6,685 nucleotides of DNA, taken from Bacillota bacterium. Its GTDB lineage: Bacteria > Bacillota > Clostridia > Christensenellales > Aristaeellaceae. The stretch spans positions 1-6,685 of the forward strand of contig JAEZJP010000079.1 in the NCBI GenBank assembly GCA_023415715.1, read 5' to 3'. Below, piece after piece: positions 1 through 6,507 of the stretch. Positions within the stretch are counted from its first letter, which is position 1. Every line of letters begins with the position of its first letter. The translations under genes and the position numbers were made by a program. The notes beneath the pieces were generated by a model. The model was not told the DNA's origin and searched no databases. It saw only the letters and a list, made by a program, of their open reading frames with translations.

Positions 1-687
1 CATGGCGGTGGACGAGTACACAAAGTAATAGGTATCGCCGCGCTTGCGTATGGAGGATGCCTCAAAGAAAGCATGGCCTTCAAAATCCGTGCCGCCGGCA
101 TACTCAGCGCTGGGCGCCACATACACCGGTTCTTCCACAATGGTCAGCATATCCGGCCCGAGCACCGTGACCATGGCGCCATGCCGGCTCTTATCGCCAT
201 GCCCTGAAAAGCCTGTATAGAGATATGTGCTGCTGCCTTCGGTCAATACGCCGGGATCGAACTGCGGCTCATCCCCTGCGCGCTCGCCCAGGCGCGTGCC
301 GTCTTTGTAGCGGACGTACCCCAGGAAATGAAACCGCCCGGCGGGGGAATCGCATACGGCTACGGACACAATGCCGACCTTGTCCAGCACATAATACAGA
401 TAATACCGTCCATCTGGCCCCACCGTCACATCCGGCGCGTACAGGCACATCTTCCCCTCCGCGTTGATGGGATCCGCATTGCGGGGATAGATGACGCCCT
501 CACAGCGCCAGTCGGACAGGTCGTAGGCCGGTGCGGACCAGCACATGTAATCGCCCAGGCAAAACACATGGCCGTTGTAAAAATCATGGGAGCCATATAC
601 GTAAACCCGATCATCAAAAACATAGGGTTCCCCATCCGGGATGTACTCCCAGGAGGGAAGATAGGGATTGAATGCCTGCTTTTTCAT
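1..687 (-). CDS. GH43 family glycoside hydrolase, 3'-truncated by the window edge
   Basis: This is a five-bladed beta-propeller glycosidase of family GH43, which acts by inversion, usually as beta-xylosidase, alpha-L-arabinofuranosidase or arabinanase. The first 229 codons are present and the frame is still open at base 1. Three likely catalytic residues are visible: Asp18 in IPDGEPYVF (general base), Asp86 in LYAPDVTVGPDGRYYLYY (pKa modulator) and Glu209 in FFEASSIRKRGDTYYFVYS (general acid). FDPGVL near residue 144 is a further propeller motif. The start is the ATG at 687-685, with a perfect AGGAGG at 698-693 and a 5-base spacer. That site lies within the 13-base gap after the fucosidase stop, so the two genes are cotranscribed and probably translationally linked. 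No signal peptide is seen, so it is probably cytoplasmic. The exact substrate cannot be read from sequence. It belongs to a different GH43 branch from the gene at 3738-5285, lacking the PDPD motif and sharing little beyond the fold. Family assignment is firm; specificity is not. Confidence 0.9.
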   Translation of the reverse strand, partial: MKKQAFNPYLPSWEYIPDGEPYVFDDRVYVYGSHDFYNGHVFCLGDYMCWSAPAYDLSDWRCEGVIYPRNADPINAEGKMCLYAPDVTVGPDGRYYLYYVLDKVGIVSVAVCDSPAGRFHFLGYVRYKDGTRLGERAGDEPQFDPGVLTEGSSTYLYTGFSGHGDKSRHGAMVTVLGPDMLTIVEEPVYVAPSAEYAGGTDFEGHAFFEASSIRKRGDTYYFVYSSTAM

Positions 688-692
688 GGTTT

Positions 693-698
693 CCTCCT
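693..698 (-). promoter_or_regulatory. Ribosome binding site of the distal GH43 gene
   Basis: A perfect AGGAGG lies 5 bases before the ATG at 687, and falls wholly within the 13-base gap after the fucosidase TAA (703-701). Ribosomes finishing the fucosidase would meet it at once, which suits translational reinitiation. Confidence 0.8.
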
Positions 699-700
699 GA

Positions 701-2167
701 TTACTGCTTAAGCTCGACAGCCAGCACGCTTGTATAAGCGTTGGGCTTGTGCTCCGGAAGCTTCACGGTCAATACGCCCATTTCATGGGCAAAGGGCACA
801 TTGCCCACACCCAGCAAGCGGACATTCGCGATGCGTTCACCATCGTCAAAACTGCGCAGCACAGCAACGCCGTTCCTTGTACCGCCCATCAGGAAGGCAT
901 ACACCGTATTGCCCTTGTGAGTAAAGCGGATGTCGCCGGGCGTCCAGGCGGTCTTGTTCTCGGTAAAGCCCTGAATGGCTACAAGTGTATCGCCTTCGCC
1001 GAAGGTTTTCCACGGGCGTGTGCCGTACAAGCCTTCCCCCGCGACGGGGAACCATGTGGCCAGCTCGCTTAAAATATATTTCGCTTCATCATCGATGGCG
1101 CCGTCCGGACGCTGGAGCACGTTCAGCAGCATCGTGCCATTCTTGGAAGCGATATCGATCAGCATCTCAATGATCTGGTCGGGATGCTTGTACTCCTGCC
1201 GCACATCATAGAACCAGTTGCCGATGCAGGTATCCGTTTGCCATGGTTCTTCCTGTATGCCGGAAAGCTGACTCTTTTCAATATCCAGCACGCCGACGCG
1301 GTAGATTTCCGGCTTGCGGTCCTTTTGGGTGTAGACGGCGCGGTTCTTGCCATGGCGGCTTATGGAGGTGTTATAAAGGTACGACACCACATCAAGGCCC
1401 GCCTCATAGAATTCAGACCCGCGGTTTTCCCCTGTGGTTGACCAGTCCGGGCCGAAGGGCAGCGCACCGTCGGTATAAAGCAAATCAGGCGTATAGATGT
1501 CGATGAGTTCCTTCATGCATGCGGTCCAATAAGTGTGATATTTCCTGTTGGCTGTGTACCAGGGACTCAGATTGTTCGGATCGCCAACGGGGTGCTCATA
1601 GTTGTCATGGTAAAAATCCCTGCAGGCGGGATCGCTGCCGTCATATGGCACGCCCTTGTACGGGCCGTAGCTGTCGCTGCCCTTGTTTACACGCCACCAG
1701 CTGAAAGAGGCGCCCAGATGTTCCGTTACGCCAAAGGGCAGGCCATGCTTTCCTGCCGCAGCCTTCCACAAGCCTATGATGTCCTTGTGCGGGCCAACAT
1801 TTTGGCTGTTCATGCGGTTGATGGCCGATGGGTAGTTGAAAAAATGGTCGTGGTGCATGGCCTGCGCCACAAAATATTTCGCGCCGGCTTTCACATACAG
1901 GTCCATCAATTGATCCGGTTCAAAATTTTCCGCTTTCCATAGCGCACAGATGTCCTTGTACCCGAAGAACGAAGGATGACCGTAATGCCGCACGTGATAC
2001 AAATACTGCGGCGTGCCCTGAATGTACATATTGCGGGCGTACCAGTCGCCAAACATCGGCACACTCTGCGGGCCCCAATGGCTCCATATGCCGAATTTCG
2101 CGTCCCGGAACCAGTCGGGCGTCTGATGCTTATACAGTGAATCAAAGTCAGGTGTGAAGTTTTTCAT
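701..2167 (-). CDS. GH29 alpha-L-fucosidase
   Basis: This enzyme is predicted to release terminal alpha-L-fucose from oligosaccharides by the retaining GH29 mechanism. The 488-residue protein has the (beta/alpha)8 barrel signatures in order: FGIWSHWGPQSVP (residues 25-37), GDWYARNMY (40-48), the fucose-binding His pair in AMHHDHFFNYPS (103-114), EHLGASFSWW (149-158), the probable nucleophile Asp233 in DLLYTDGALPFG, and EEPWQTDTCIGNW (306-318). Family acid/base residues vary between subgroups; Glu297 or the Glu306/307 pair are candidates here. SKNGTMLLNV (341-350) and the GLYGTRPW motif (379-386) end the barrel, and residues from about 390 to 488 form the usual C-terminal beta-sandwich. Length is typical for bacterial members. 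There is no signal peptide, so it is probably cytoplasmic. The start at 2167 has AGGAGG 12 bases upstream, a slightly long spacer, with no better in-frame start. It lies 37 bases after GH51 and 13 before the distal GH43. The exact glycosidic linkage is unknown. Confidence 0.93.
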   Translation of the reverse strand: MKNFTPDFDSLYKHQTPDWFRDAKFGIWSHWGPQSVPMFGDWYARNMYIQGTPQYLYHVRHYGHPSFFGYKDICALWKAENFEPDQLMDLYVKAGAKYFVAQAMHHDHFFNYPSAINRMNSQNVGPHKDIIGLWKAAAGKHGLPFGVTEHLGASFSWWRVNKGSDSYGPYKGVPYDGSDPACRDFYHDNYEHPVGDPNNLSPWYTANRKYHTYWTACMKELIDIYTPDLLYTDGALPFGPDWSTTGENRGSEFYEAGLDVVSYLYNTSISRHGKNRAVYTQKDRKPEIYRVGVLDIEKSQLSGIQEEPWQTDTCIGNWFYDVRQEYKHPDQIIEMLIDIASKNGTMLLNVLQRPDGAIDDEAKYILSELATWFPVAGEGLYGTRPWKTFGEGDTLVAIQGFTENKTAWTPGDIRFTHKGNTVYAFLMGGTRNGVAVLRSFDDGERIANVRLLGVGNVPFAHEMGVLTVKLPEHKPNAYTSVLAVELKQ

Positions 2168-2184
2168 TTGTTTGTCAATCCTCC

Positions 2185-2198
2185 TTTTAAATTTAAAA
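2185..2198. repeat. Perfect 14-base A/T-only palindrome before the fucosidase RBS
   Basis: TTTTAAATTTAAAA is a perfect palindrome in the 37-base gap between the GH51 stop (2207-2205) and the fucosidase start. Its edge touches the AGGAGG (2185-2180) of the fucosidase gene. It could be a weak RNA hairpin, an A/T-rich translation enhancer or a protein site. Low sequence complexity makes chance occurrence plausible. It has no GC stem and is not an intrinsic terminator. Confidence 0.45.
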
Positions 2199-2204
2199 TA
2201 TGAC

Positions 2205-3689
2205 TTATTTCAAAACGATCTCCATGACGCAGCAAGCCGGCATTTCCAATACAAATTCGCCATCACTGACAGGCAACTCCTGCAAGGACCGGATGTTGAC
2301 CTGCGCATCCACCCCGAAATCATTATGGCTGTTCAGATCACCGCTGATATAACGGACGGCTGCGGATGTAAAATCTCTACCATTCAGGCTGCACCGCACC
2401 TTTTGCGGTTTATCAGCGGAAAGATTGGCTAAGGTAACATGCACCTTCCCCTCCTGGTTTTCCGATGCGCTTACATGCATTGCGGGCACCTGTGCCTCCT
2501 GCGTTCCTGCCAGATCCTGCTGCACATAGCTTTCGATCAGGGTGGCATCCTGGTGGCCCTTATACAGGTCAAAGACATGATAGGTGGGTGTCAGCACGAC
2601 TTGATGCCCGTTTGTAAGGATCACCGACTGAAGCACATTCACCATTTGGGCAAGGTTCGCCATACGAACTCGATCGCAATGGCTGTTGAAAATGTTCAGC
2701 GTTACGGCTGCGGCAATAGCATCCCGCATGGTGTTTTGCTGGAAGAGGAACGATGGATTCGTACCCTCCTCCGGCAGGTGCCATGTGCCCCACTCATCCA
2801 CAACGATGGCGACCCGCTTTTTAGGATCGTAGCGGTCCATCACACATTTGTGCCTTTTGATCAGCTCATCCATGTATAACGCCCGCCGCAAGGTTCTGTA
2901 ATAGTTCCCAGCATCAATGCCCAGCGCCGGGCCCTTTACTTCCCACGGATACTCCTCCGTGGCATAATACTTGGGCATTGTGTAGTAATGCAAAGACAGG
3001 CCGTCCATTTGATCGCCCGCCATGCGCATCAGCGTTTCCGTCCACACATAATCGTTCCCGCTGGCGCCGCAGGCGATCTTGAACAATTTCCTTCCGTCAT
3101 GGGACCGGATGAAGCTTGCGAACTGCCTGTATGCATCGGCATAATGCTCTGCGCGCATAAAGGCCCAGTTTTCGTTTCCTATGCCCAGATACGTGAGCTG
3201 CCAGGGCTCGGCCCGGCCGTTCTTGCGGCGCAGGTCAGCCATGGGGGATTTCCCTGCGGATGTTAAGTATTCCACCCATTCGCAGGCTTCCCGGGGCGAA
3301 CCTGTGCCTACGTTGCACGCGATATACGGTTCACACCCTATCTGCTGGCACAAGTCCAAAAACTCATGGGTGCCGAACGAGTTGTCTTCCACAACACCGC
3401 CCCAGGTGGAATTGACAATGCAGGAACGCTGCTCCTTTGGACCAATGCCGTCCCGCCAATTGTAATACTCCGCAAAGCACCCGCCCGGCCAGCGCAGCAC
3501 AGGAATCTGAATATTACGCAAGGCCGATACCACATCTGTTCGAATGCCCCGTACGTTTGGAATTGAACTGTCTTCGCCCACATATATCCCCTGATAGATT
3601 CCGTTTCCCAAATGCTCTGAAAAGTGCCCGTATATGTTCCTGCTGATCTGCCCGTATTTCCTGGCCGCATTAATGAACAGCTGCATCAT
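2205..3689 (-). CDS. abfA: GH51 alpha-L-arabinofuranosidase
   Basis: This retaining exo-enzyme is predicted to remove alpha-L-arabinofuranosyl residues from arabinoxylan, arabinan or arabinogalactan oligosaccharides. The 494-residue length is typical of intracellular Bacillota members, which are often hexameric. Visible signatures are YGHFSEHLGNGIYQGIYVG (20-38), IPVLRWPGGCFAEYYNWRDG (62-81), the acid/base Glu173 in GIGNENWAF, LHYYTMP (233-239) and the nucleophile Glu299 in VVDEWGTWH. NIFNSHCDRVRMANLAQMVN (332-351) and TPTYHVFDLYKGH close the barrel. Residues from about 380 to the end form the C-terminal beta-sandwich. All key residues are intact and no signal peptide is present. Two adjacent ATG codons begin the frame at 3689. 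GGAG at 3704-3701 gives an 11-base spacer to the first, which I chose. The gene follows the upstream GH43 by 48 bases and precedes the fucosidase by 37. The abfA symbol is used for the family in general; orthology is not proven. Confidence 0.95.
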   Translation of the reverse strand: MMQLFINAARKYGQISRNIYGHFSEHLGNGIYQGIYVGEDSSIPNVRGIRTDVVSALRNIQIPVLRWPGGCFAEYYNWRDGIGPKEQRSCIVNSTWGGVVEDNSFGTHEFLDLCQQIGCEPYIACNVGTGSPREACEWVEYLTSAGKSPMADLRRKNGRAEPWQLTYLGIGNENWAFMRAEHYADAYRQFASFIRSHDGRKLFKIACGASGNDYVWTETLMRMAGDQMDGLSLHYYTMPKYYATEEYPWEVKGPALGIDAGNYYRTLRRALYMDELIKRHKCVMDRYDPKKRVAIVVDEWGTWHLPEEGTNPSFLFQQNTMRDAIAAAVTLNIFNSHCDRVRMANLAQMVNVLQSVILTNGHQVVLTPTYHVFDLYKGHQDATLIESYVQQDLAGTQEAQVPAMHVSASENQEGKVHVTLANLSADKPQKVRCSLNGRDFTSAAVRYISGDLNSHNDFGVDAQVNIRSLQELPVSDGEFVLEMPACCVMEIVLK

Positions 3690-3737
3690 AACCGTTTATG
3701 CTCCATTCCAAATGAAATGCTTCTCTTGCACCGAATA

Positions 3738-5285
3738 TCAATCCATGGCCGGCGTAGATTCCGGATGCTGGAACGGTTCTTCTTGTGTCACGGTGTATTG
3801 AAAATCTGAAAAAACCGCGCTTCCCCCCGGCTGTTTGGTTGCGTAACAGAACAAGCCGATCCGGCAGCCCACAAAATGGTCCAGCCTGTATACAAGGGTA
3901 TGCGGCTTGCCTACCGGATGCCATATGCCCCGATCCAGATAGTAAAATATAACTGTGTCTGCCATTTCTTCAAACTGAAAGCTGGCCTTGAGCGTTACAA
4001 CAGGCTGGTCACACTTGATGCGGACACGCTCCAAGACAGGCTCGAAAGACGGCGCTATGGCATATAGCGCCGGCGCCGCTTCCCTTGAGATCAAGGAAAG
4101 ATACATGCCGTCTGTATCACGGGTCACCGCCAGTTGGCAAAAGCAGCCCTGCAGCGCGCATAGCCCCGCATAGTCATAGGCGTTCAATTGGGAAGCATCC
4201 ACCGTTACCGCAGCTTCGCAGGCAGGGCCGAAGGTGCGCTGCGTCAGGGTGTTCACTGCCTGCTCCAAATTGCAGGCAATTCGGCCGGTGGTGATTTGCA
4301 AGCCTTTTTCCGATACGATCCACAGCTTGTTGTTCGGTTCATGGTTCCATTGCCATAAAGGGTTCAAAGGCAGTTTCTTCAATGTATCCGAAGCATAGAG
4401 CCGTTTATGTGCACGCACCGGTTTCGGGCCGGCAGGCCTTACATGGCGGGGGATTTTCTCCACTCTAGGGAAACCGTTATCCCACGCCATGGGAACCAGG
4501 ACAGGTATTCGCCCCACAGCGCCATGGTCCTGAAACAGCATCAGGTACCATTGCCCGCCGGGCGTGTCAATGACACCGCCTTGGGCCACGCCCATGTTGT
4601 GAAAGCCAAGGTCGTCATCCACAATGGTTCCGCCCGTGAATTCGCCTGTCAGCGAATCGGCCATATAGCAAACTTCCGTGCGTCGGCCAAAGCCCTCATT
4701 GGGCCAATGAATGCAAAACAGATAGTACTTGCCGTTGATTTTGTAAAAATGTACGCCTTCAAATCCTACGCGCACATTGCCGGTATCAACAAGGGCTATG
4801 CGGTCGAGGCCCTCTTCCTTTGGGCCGGACAGGTCGCTTCTCATTTCAGTAATGCGGATTTCCTTGTTTCCATGGGCAATGTATACGCGGCCGTCATCAT
4901 CAAACAAAAGGGAACAGTCGTAATAGAACCCTTGCATTTCATGGCGATACCATGGCCCCTGCGCATGTACGGCTGTAAAGTGATAGCTTTTATGCGCATC
5001 ATTGCTGGTGAACATCAAGTGGAACAGGCCATTGTGATGGCGGAGCGTGGCCGCCCACATGCCTTTTCCGTAAATATGCCCGCCTTCCAGCCGCTGGGCC
5101 GAAGTATCCCCCAATGCATCAAACACATAGCAGGCATGTTCCCAATGAATCAGGTCAAACGATTTCAGTATCTGCCCGCCGGGGAACATGTGCATCGTTG
5201 TACTGACCATATAGTAAGTATCGCCGGCACGGATGACATCCGGATCGGGGAAATCAGCCCAGAGAATTGGATTGTTTGCCCTCAT
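3738..5285 (-). CDS. GH43 beta-xylosidase / alpha-L-arabinofuranosidase with C-terminal beta-sandwich
   Basis: This inverting GH43 enzyme probably trims xylose and/or arabinose from imported xylo- or arabinoxylo-oligosaccharides. Starting from the chosen ATG the protein has 515 residues. The propeller opens with NPILWADFPDPDVIRAGDTY, in which Asp14 of PDP is the likely general base. Asp123 in FYYDCSLLFDDDGRVY is the likely pKa modulator and Glu176 in VGFEGVHFYKINGKYYLF the likely general acid. The propeller ends near residue 285, and residues from about 305 to 497 match the concanavalin-like C-terminal domain (GH43_C2 type) of two-domain xylosidases, whose loop often closes the active site. 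A GTG codon at 5294 is in frame, but it overlaps the Shine-Dalgarno GAGG. The ATG at 5285 sits 8 bases after it and is preferred. No signal peptide is seen. The gene follows the esterase after 45 bases. Xylosidase versus arabinofuranosidase activity cannot be settled from the sequence. Confidence 0.92.
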   Translation of the reverse strand: MRANNPILWADFPDPDVIRAGDTYYMVSTTMHMFPGGQILKSFDLIHWEHACYVFDALGDTSAQRLEGGHIYGKGMWAATLRHHNGLFHLMFTSNDAHKSYHFTAVHAQGPWYRHEMQGFYYDCSLLFDDDGRVYIAHGNKEIRITEMRSDLSGPKEEGLDRIALVDTGNVRVGFEGVHFYKINGKYYLFCIHWPNEGFGRRTEVCYMADSLTGEFTGGTIVDDDLGFHNMGVAQGGVIDTPGGQWYLMLFQDHGAVGRIPVLVPMAWDNGFPRVEKIPRHVRPAGPKPVRAHKRLYASDTLKKLPLNPLWQWNHEPNNKLWIVSEKGLQITTGRIACNLEQAVNTLTQRTFGPACEAAVTVDASQLNAYDYAGLCALQGCFCQLAVTRDTDGMYLSLISREAAPALYAIAPSFEPVLERVRIKCDQPVVTLKASFQFEEMADTVIFYYLDRGIWHPVGKPHTLVYRLDHFVGCRIGLFCYATKQPGGSAVFSDFQYTVTQEEPFQHPESTPAMD

Positions 5286-5293
5286 GGCATACA

Positions 5294-5297
5294 CCTC
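5294..5297 (-). promoter_or_regulatory. Ribosome binding site that decides the GH43 start
   Basis: GAGG (within AATGAGG) lies 8 bases before the ATG at 5285-5283. The longer-frame GTG at 5294-5292 overlaps the last G of this site, so it cannot be the start used with it. The protein therefore begins MRANNP rather than three residues earlier. Confidence 0.75.
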
Positions 5298-5330
5298 ATT
5301 AATGATGAATAATGACCGGATGCCGCCCTG

Positions 5331-6371
5331 TCAGCGGAAAATTAGCTGCAGGAAATCGTATACGCTTTGCCGCCATACCTGCCAGTCGTGGCCGCCATGG
5401 TACATTCTCCGGTCTGTGCGTATGCCTCTTTCTTTGAGGATTTCATCATCTTCCAGGAACGCCGGCAGGAACTGGTCCTCATCACCCATGCCCCTGAAAA
5501 ATAAGCGGTAATTGCTATGGAATGCGTCCGGATCCTCCAGGGCTTTCAAATGCGGGTTCTCCTTGGTAAAAGGGGAACGCAAAAATCCGGAAAACAGCCC
5601 GGCATAGCCAAACAGCTCAGGATGTGTAAGGGACGCCACGCTGGTATGCATGCTGCCCATGGACAAGCCCGCCAAAGCCCGGTGCCACTTGTCCCGCTTC
5701 ACGCGGAACCTGCTTTCAATAAAGGGAATCACATCCTCCACCAGCACCTGGGGAAAAATGGTGGTGTCGGCCTTACCATCCAGCTGAACCATGCCGTTGC
5801 ACATGACAACCAGCATCCGTTCCGCTTTTCCATCCGCAATCAAATTGTCCAGAATATGATTGACCTTGCCCTGCTGCACCCAGCCCGTTTCGTTTTCGCC
5901 CCAGCCATGCTGCAAAAACAGCACCGGGCATTCTTCCGTTGAATCCCAGTTAGGAGGAAGGTAAACAAGGCAGCACTCCGTTTTTCCGGTAATGGAGCAA
6001 GGATAAAGGAGCTTGGATACCGTACCGTGGGGCACGTCTTTCAAGAGATAGAAATCATCGCAGGGAATGTCCACAAAATTCATGGGACGGCAGCAGCCAA
6101 AGCCGATCGGAAGAAACGGCGACAGAACATCCGCCCCGTCGATTTTTACAGTCAGGTACTTGAAGCCCTTTCCGATATCGAATGTCCCGGTCCAAATCCC
6201 ATCCTCATTTTTTGTGAGGGCGCACACCTTTTCGAAAGGGGAAACCGTAACGCTGCGTGCTTCTTTTGCTTCTATGCGAAAGGTCACCTTGCCATCCGGA
6301 TGAAGATAAGCACCTTGATTGGACAGGACAGGGTTATAGGCTACAGACTGAATGAAATGCTCCCTGTACAT
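5331..6371 (-). CDS. CE1-like alpha/beta-hydrolase esterase (feruloyl or acetyl esterase type)
   Basis: This is a serine esterase of the esterase D / CE1 group, which typically removes feruloyl, acetyl or similar acyl groups from hemicellulose oligosaccharides. Counting from the chosen start the protein has 346 residues. Residues from about 10 to 100 form an N-terminal beta-sandwich resembling CBM48/early-set domains. VDIPCDDFY and DVPHGTV lead into the hydrolase domain from about residue 112. FLQHGWGENETGW (152-164) supplies the oxyanion-hole region, GLSMGS (235-240) contains the nucleophile Ser237, Asp297 or Asp299 in GMGDEDQF is the likely acid, and His328 in YHGGHDWQVW is the catalytic His. 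There is no signal peptide. An upstream in-frame ATG at 6395 would add eight residues, but AGGAG at 6384-6380 lies downstream of it and 8 bases before the ATG at 6371. It is the first gene of the operon. The acyl substrate is inferred only from context; hydrolases of this fold act on many esters. Confidence 0.88.
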   Translation of the reverse strand: MYREHFIQSVAYNPVLSNQGAYLHPDGKVTFRIEAKEARSVTVSPFEKVCALTKNEDGIWTGTFDIGKGFKYLTVKIDGADVLSPFLPIGFGCCRPMNFVDIPCDDFYLLKDVPHGTVSKLLYPCSITGKTECCLVYLPPNWDSTEECPVLFLQHGWGENETGWVQQGKVNHILDNLIADGKAERMLVVMCNGMVQLDGKADTTIFPQVLVEDVIPFIESRFRVKRDKWHRALAGLSMGSMHTSVASLTHPELFGYAGLFSGFLRSPFTKENPHLKALEDPDAFHSNYRLFFRGMGDEDQFLPAFLEDDEILKERGIRTDRRMYHGGHDWQVWRQSVYDFLQLIFR

Positions 6372-6379
6372 ACATTTTT

Positions 6380-6384
6380 CTCCT
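6380..6384 (-). promoter_or_regulatory. Ribosome binding site that decides the esterase start
   Basis: AGGAG is followed by an 8-base spacer to the ATG at 6371-6369. The in-frame ATG at 6395 lies upstream of this site and is itself preceded only by a weak CGGGA. This supports the shorter protein starting MYREHF. Confidence 0.75.
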
Positions 6385-6477
6385 AACTTTTGCATTTGTC
6401 CCGTAGCACGCAGTATTGCTGCTCTTAAAAAGAATATTGTGGATGGTGGAAACCACGCTCATGGACTTTTCTTTTTC

Positions 6478-6490
6478 TATTGTAACAATA
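6478..6490. promoter_or_regulatory. 13-base palindrome overlapping the -10 box, possible operator
   Basis: TATTGT-A-ACAATA is a perfect inverted repeat around one central base. It covers the whole predicted -10 hexamer (6484-6479). A repressor bound here would block RNA polymerase, which is a common arrangement for sugar-responsive repressors. The motif does not match a regulator consensus that I can name, so the operator role is inference. Confidence 0.4.
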
Positions 6491-6507
6491 TAGCGCCGCT
6501 TTTCCAA
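6479..6507 (-). promoter_or_regulatory. Predicted sigma70/sigmaA-type promoter of the operon
   Basis: On the minus strand, TTGGAA (6507-6502, 4 of 6 consensus bases) is followed by exactly 17 bases and TACAAT (6484-6479, 5 of 6). Transcription would begin near 6472, leaving a leader of about 100 bases before the esterase ATG. It is the best-scoring pair I found by eye in the leader. A TTGACA at 6591-6586 lacks a fitting -10 box. Confidence 0.6.

Noticed and set aside
225..711. Plus-strand open frames of 80 and 127 codons
   Set aside because: They run antisense to the truncated GH43 gene, which has convincing catalytic motifs, and show no family resemblance.
4407..5312. A 301-codon open frame on the plus strand
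   Set aside because: It is antisense to the GH43 gene, whose catalytic motifs are all intact. The plus-strand translation resembles no family and has no good ribosome binding site, so it is a codon-usage shadow.
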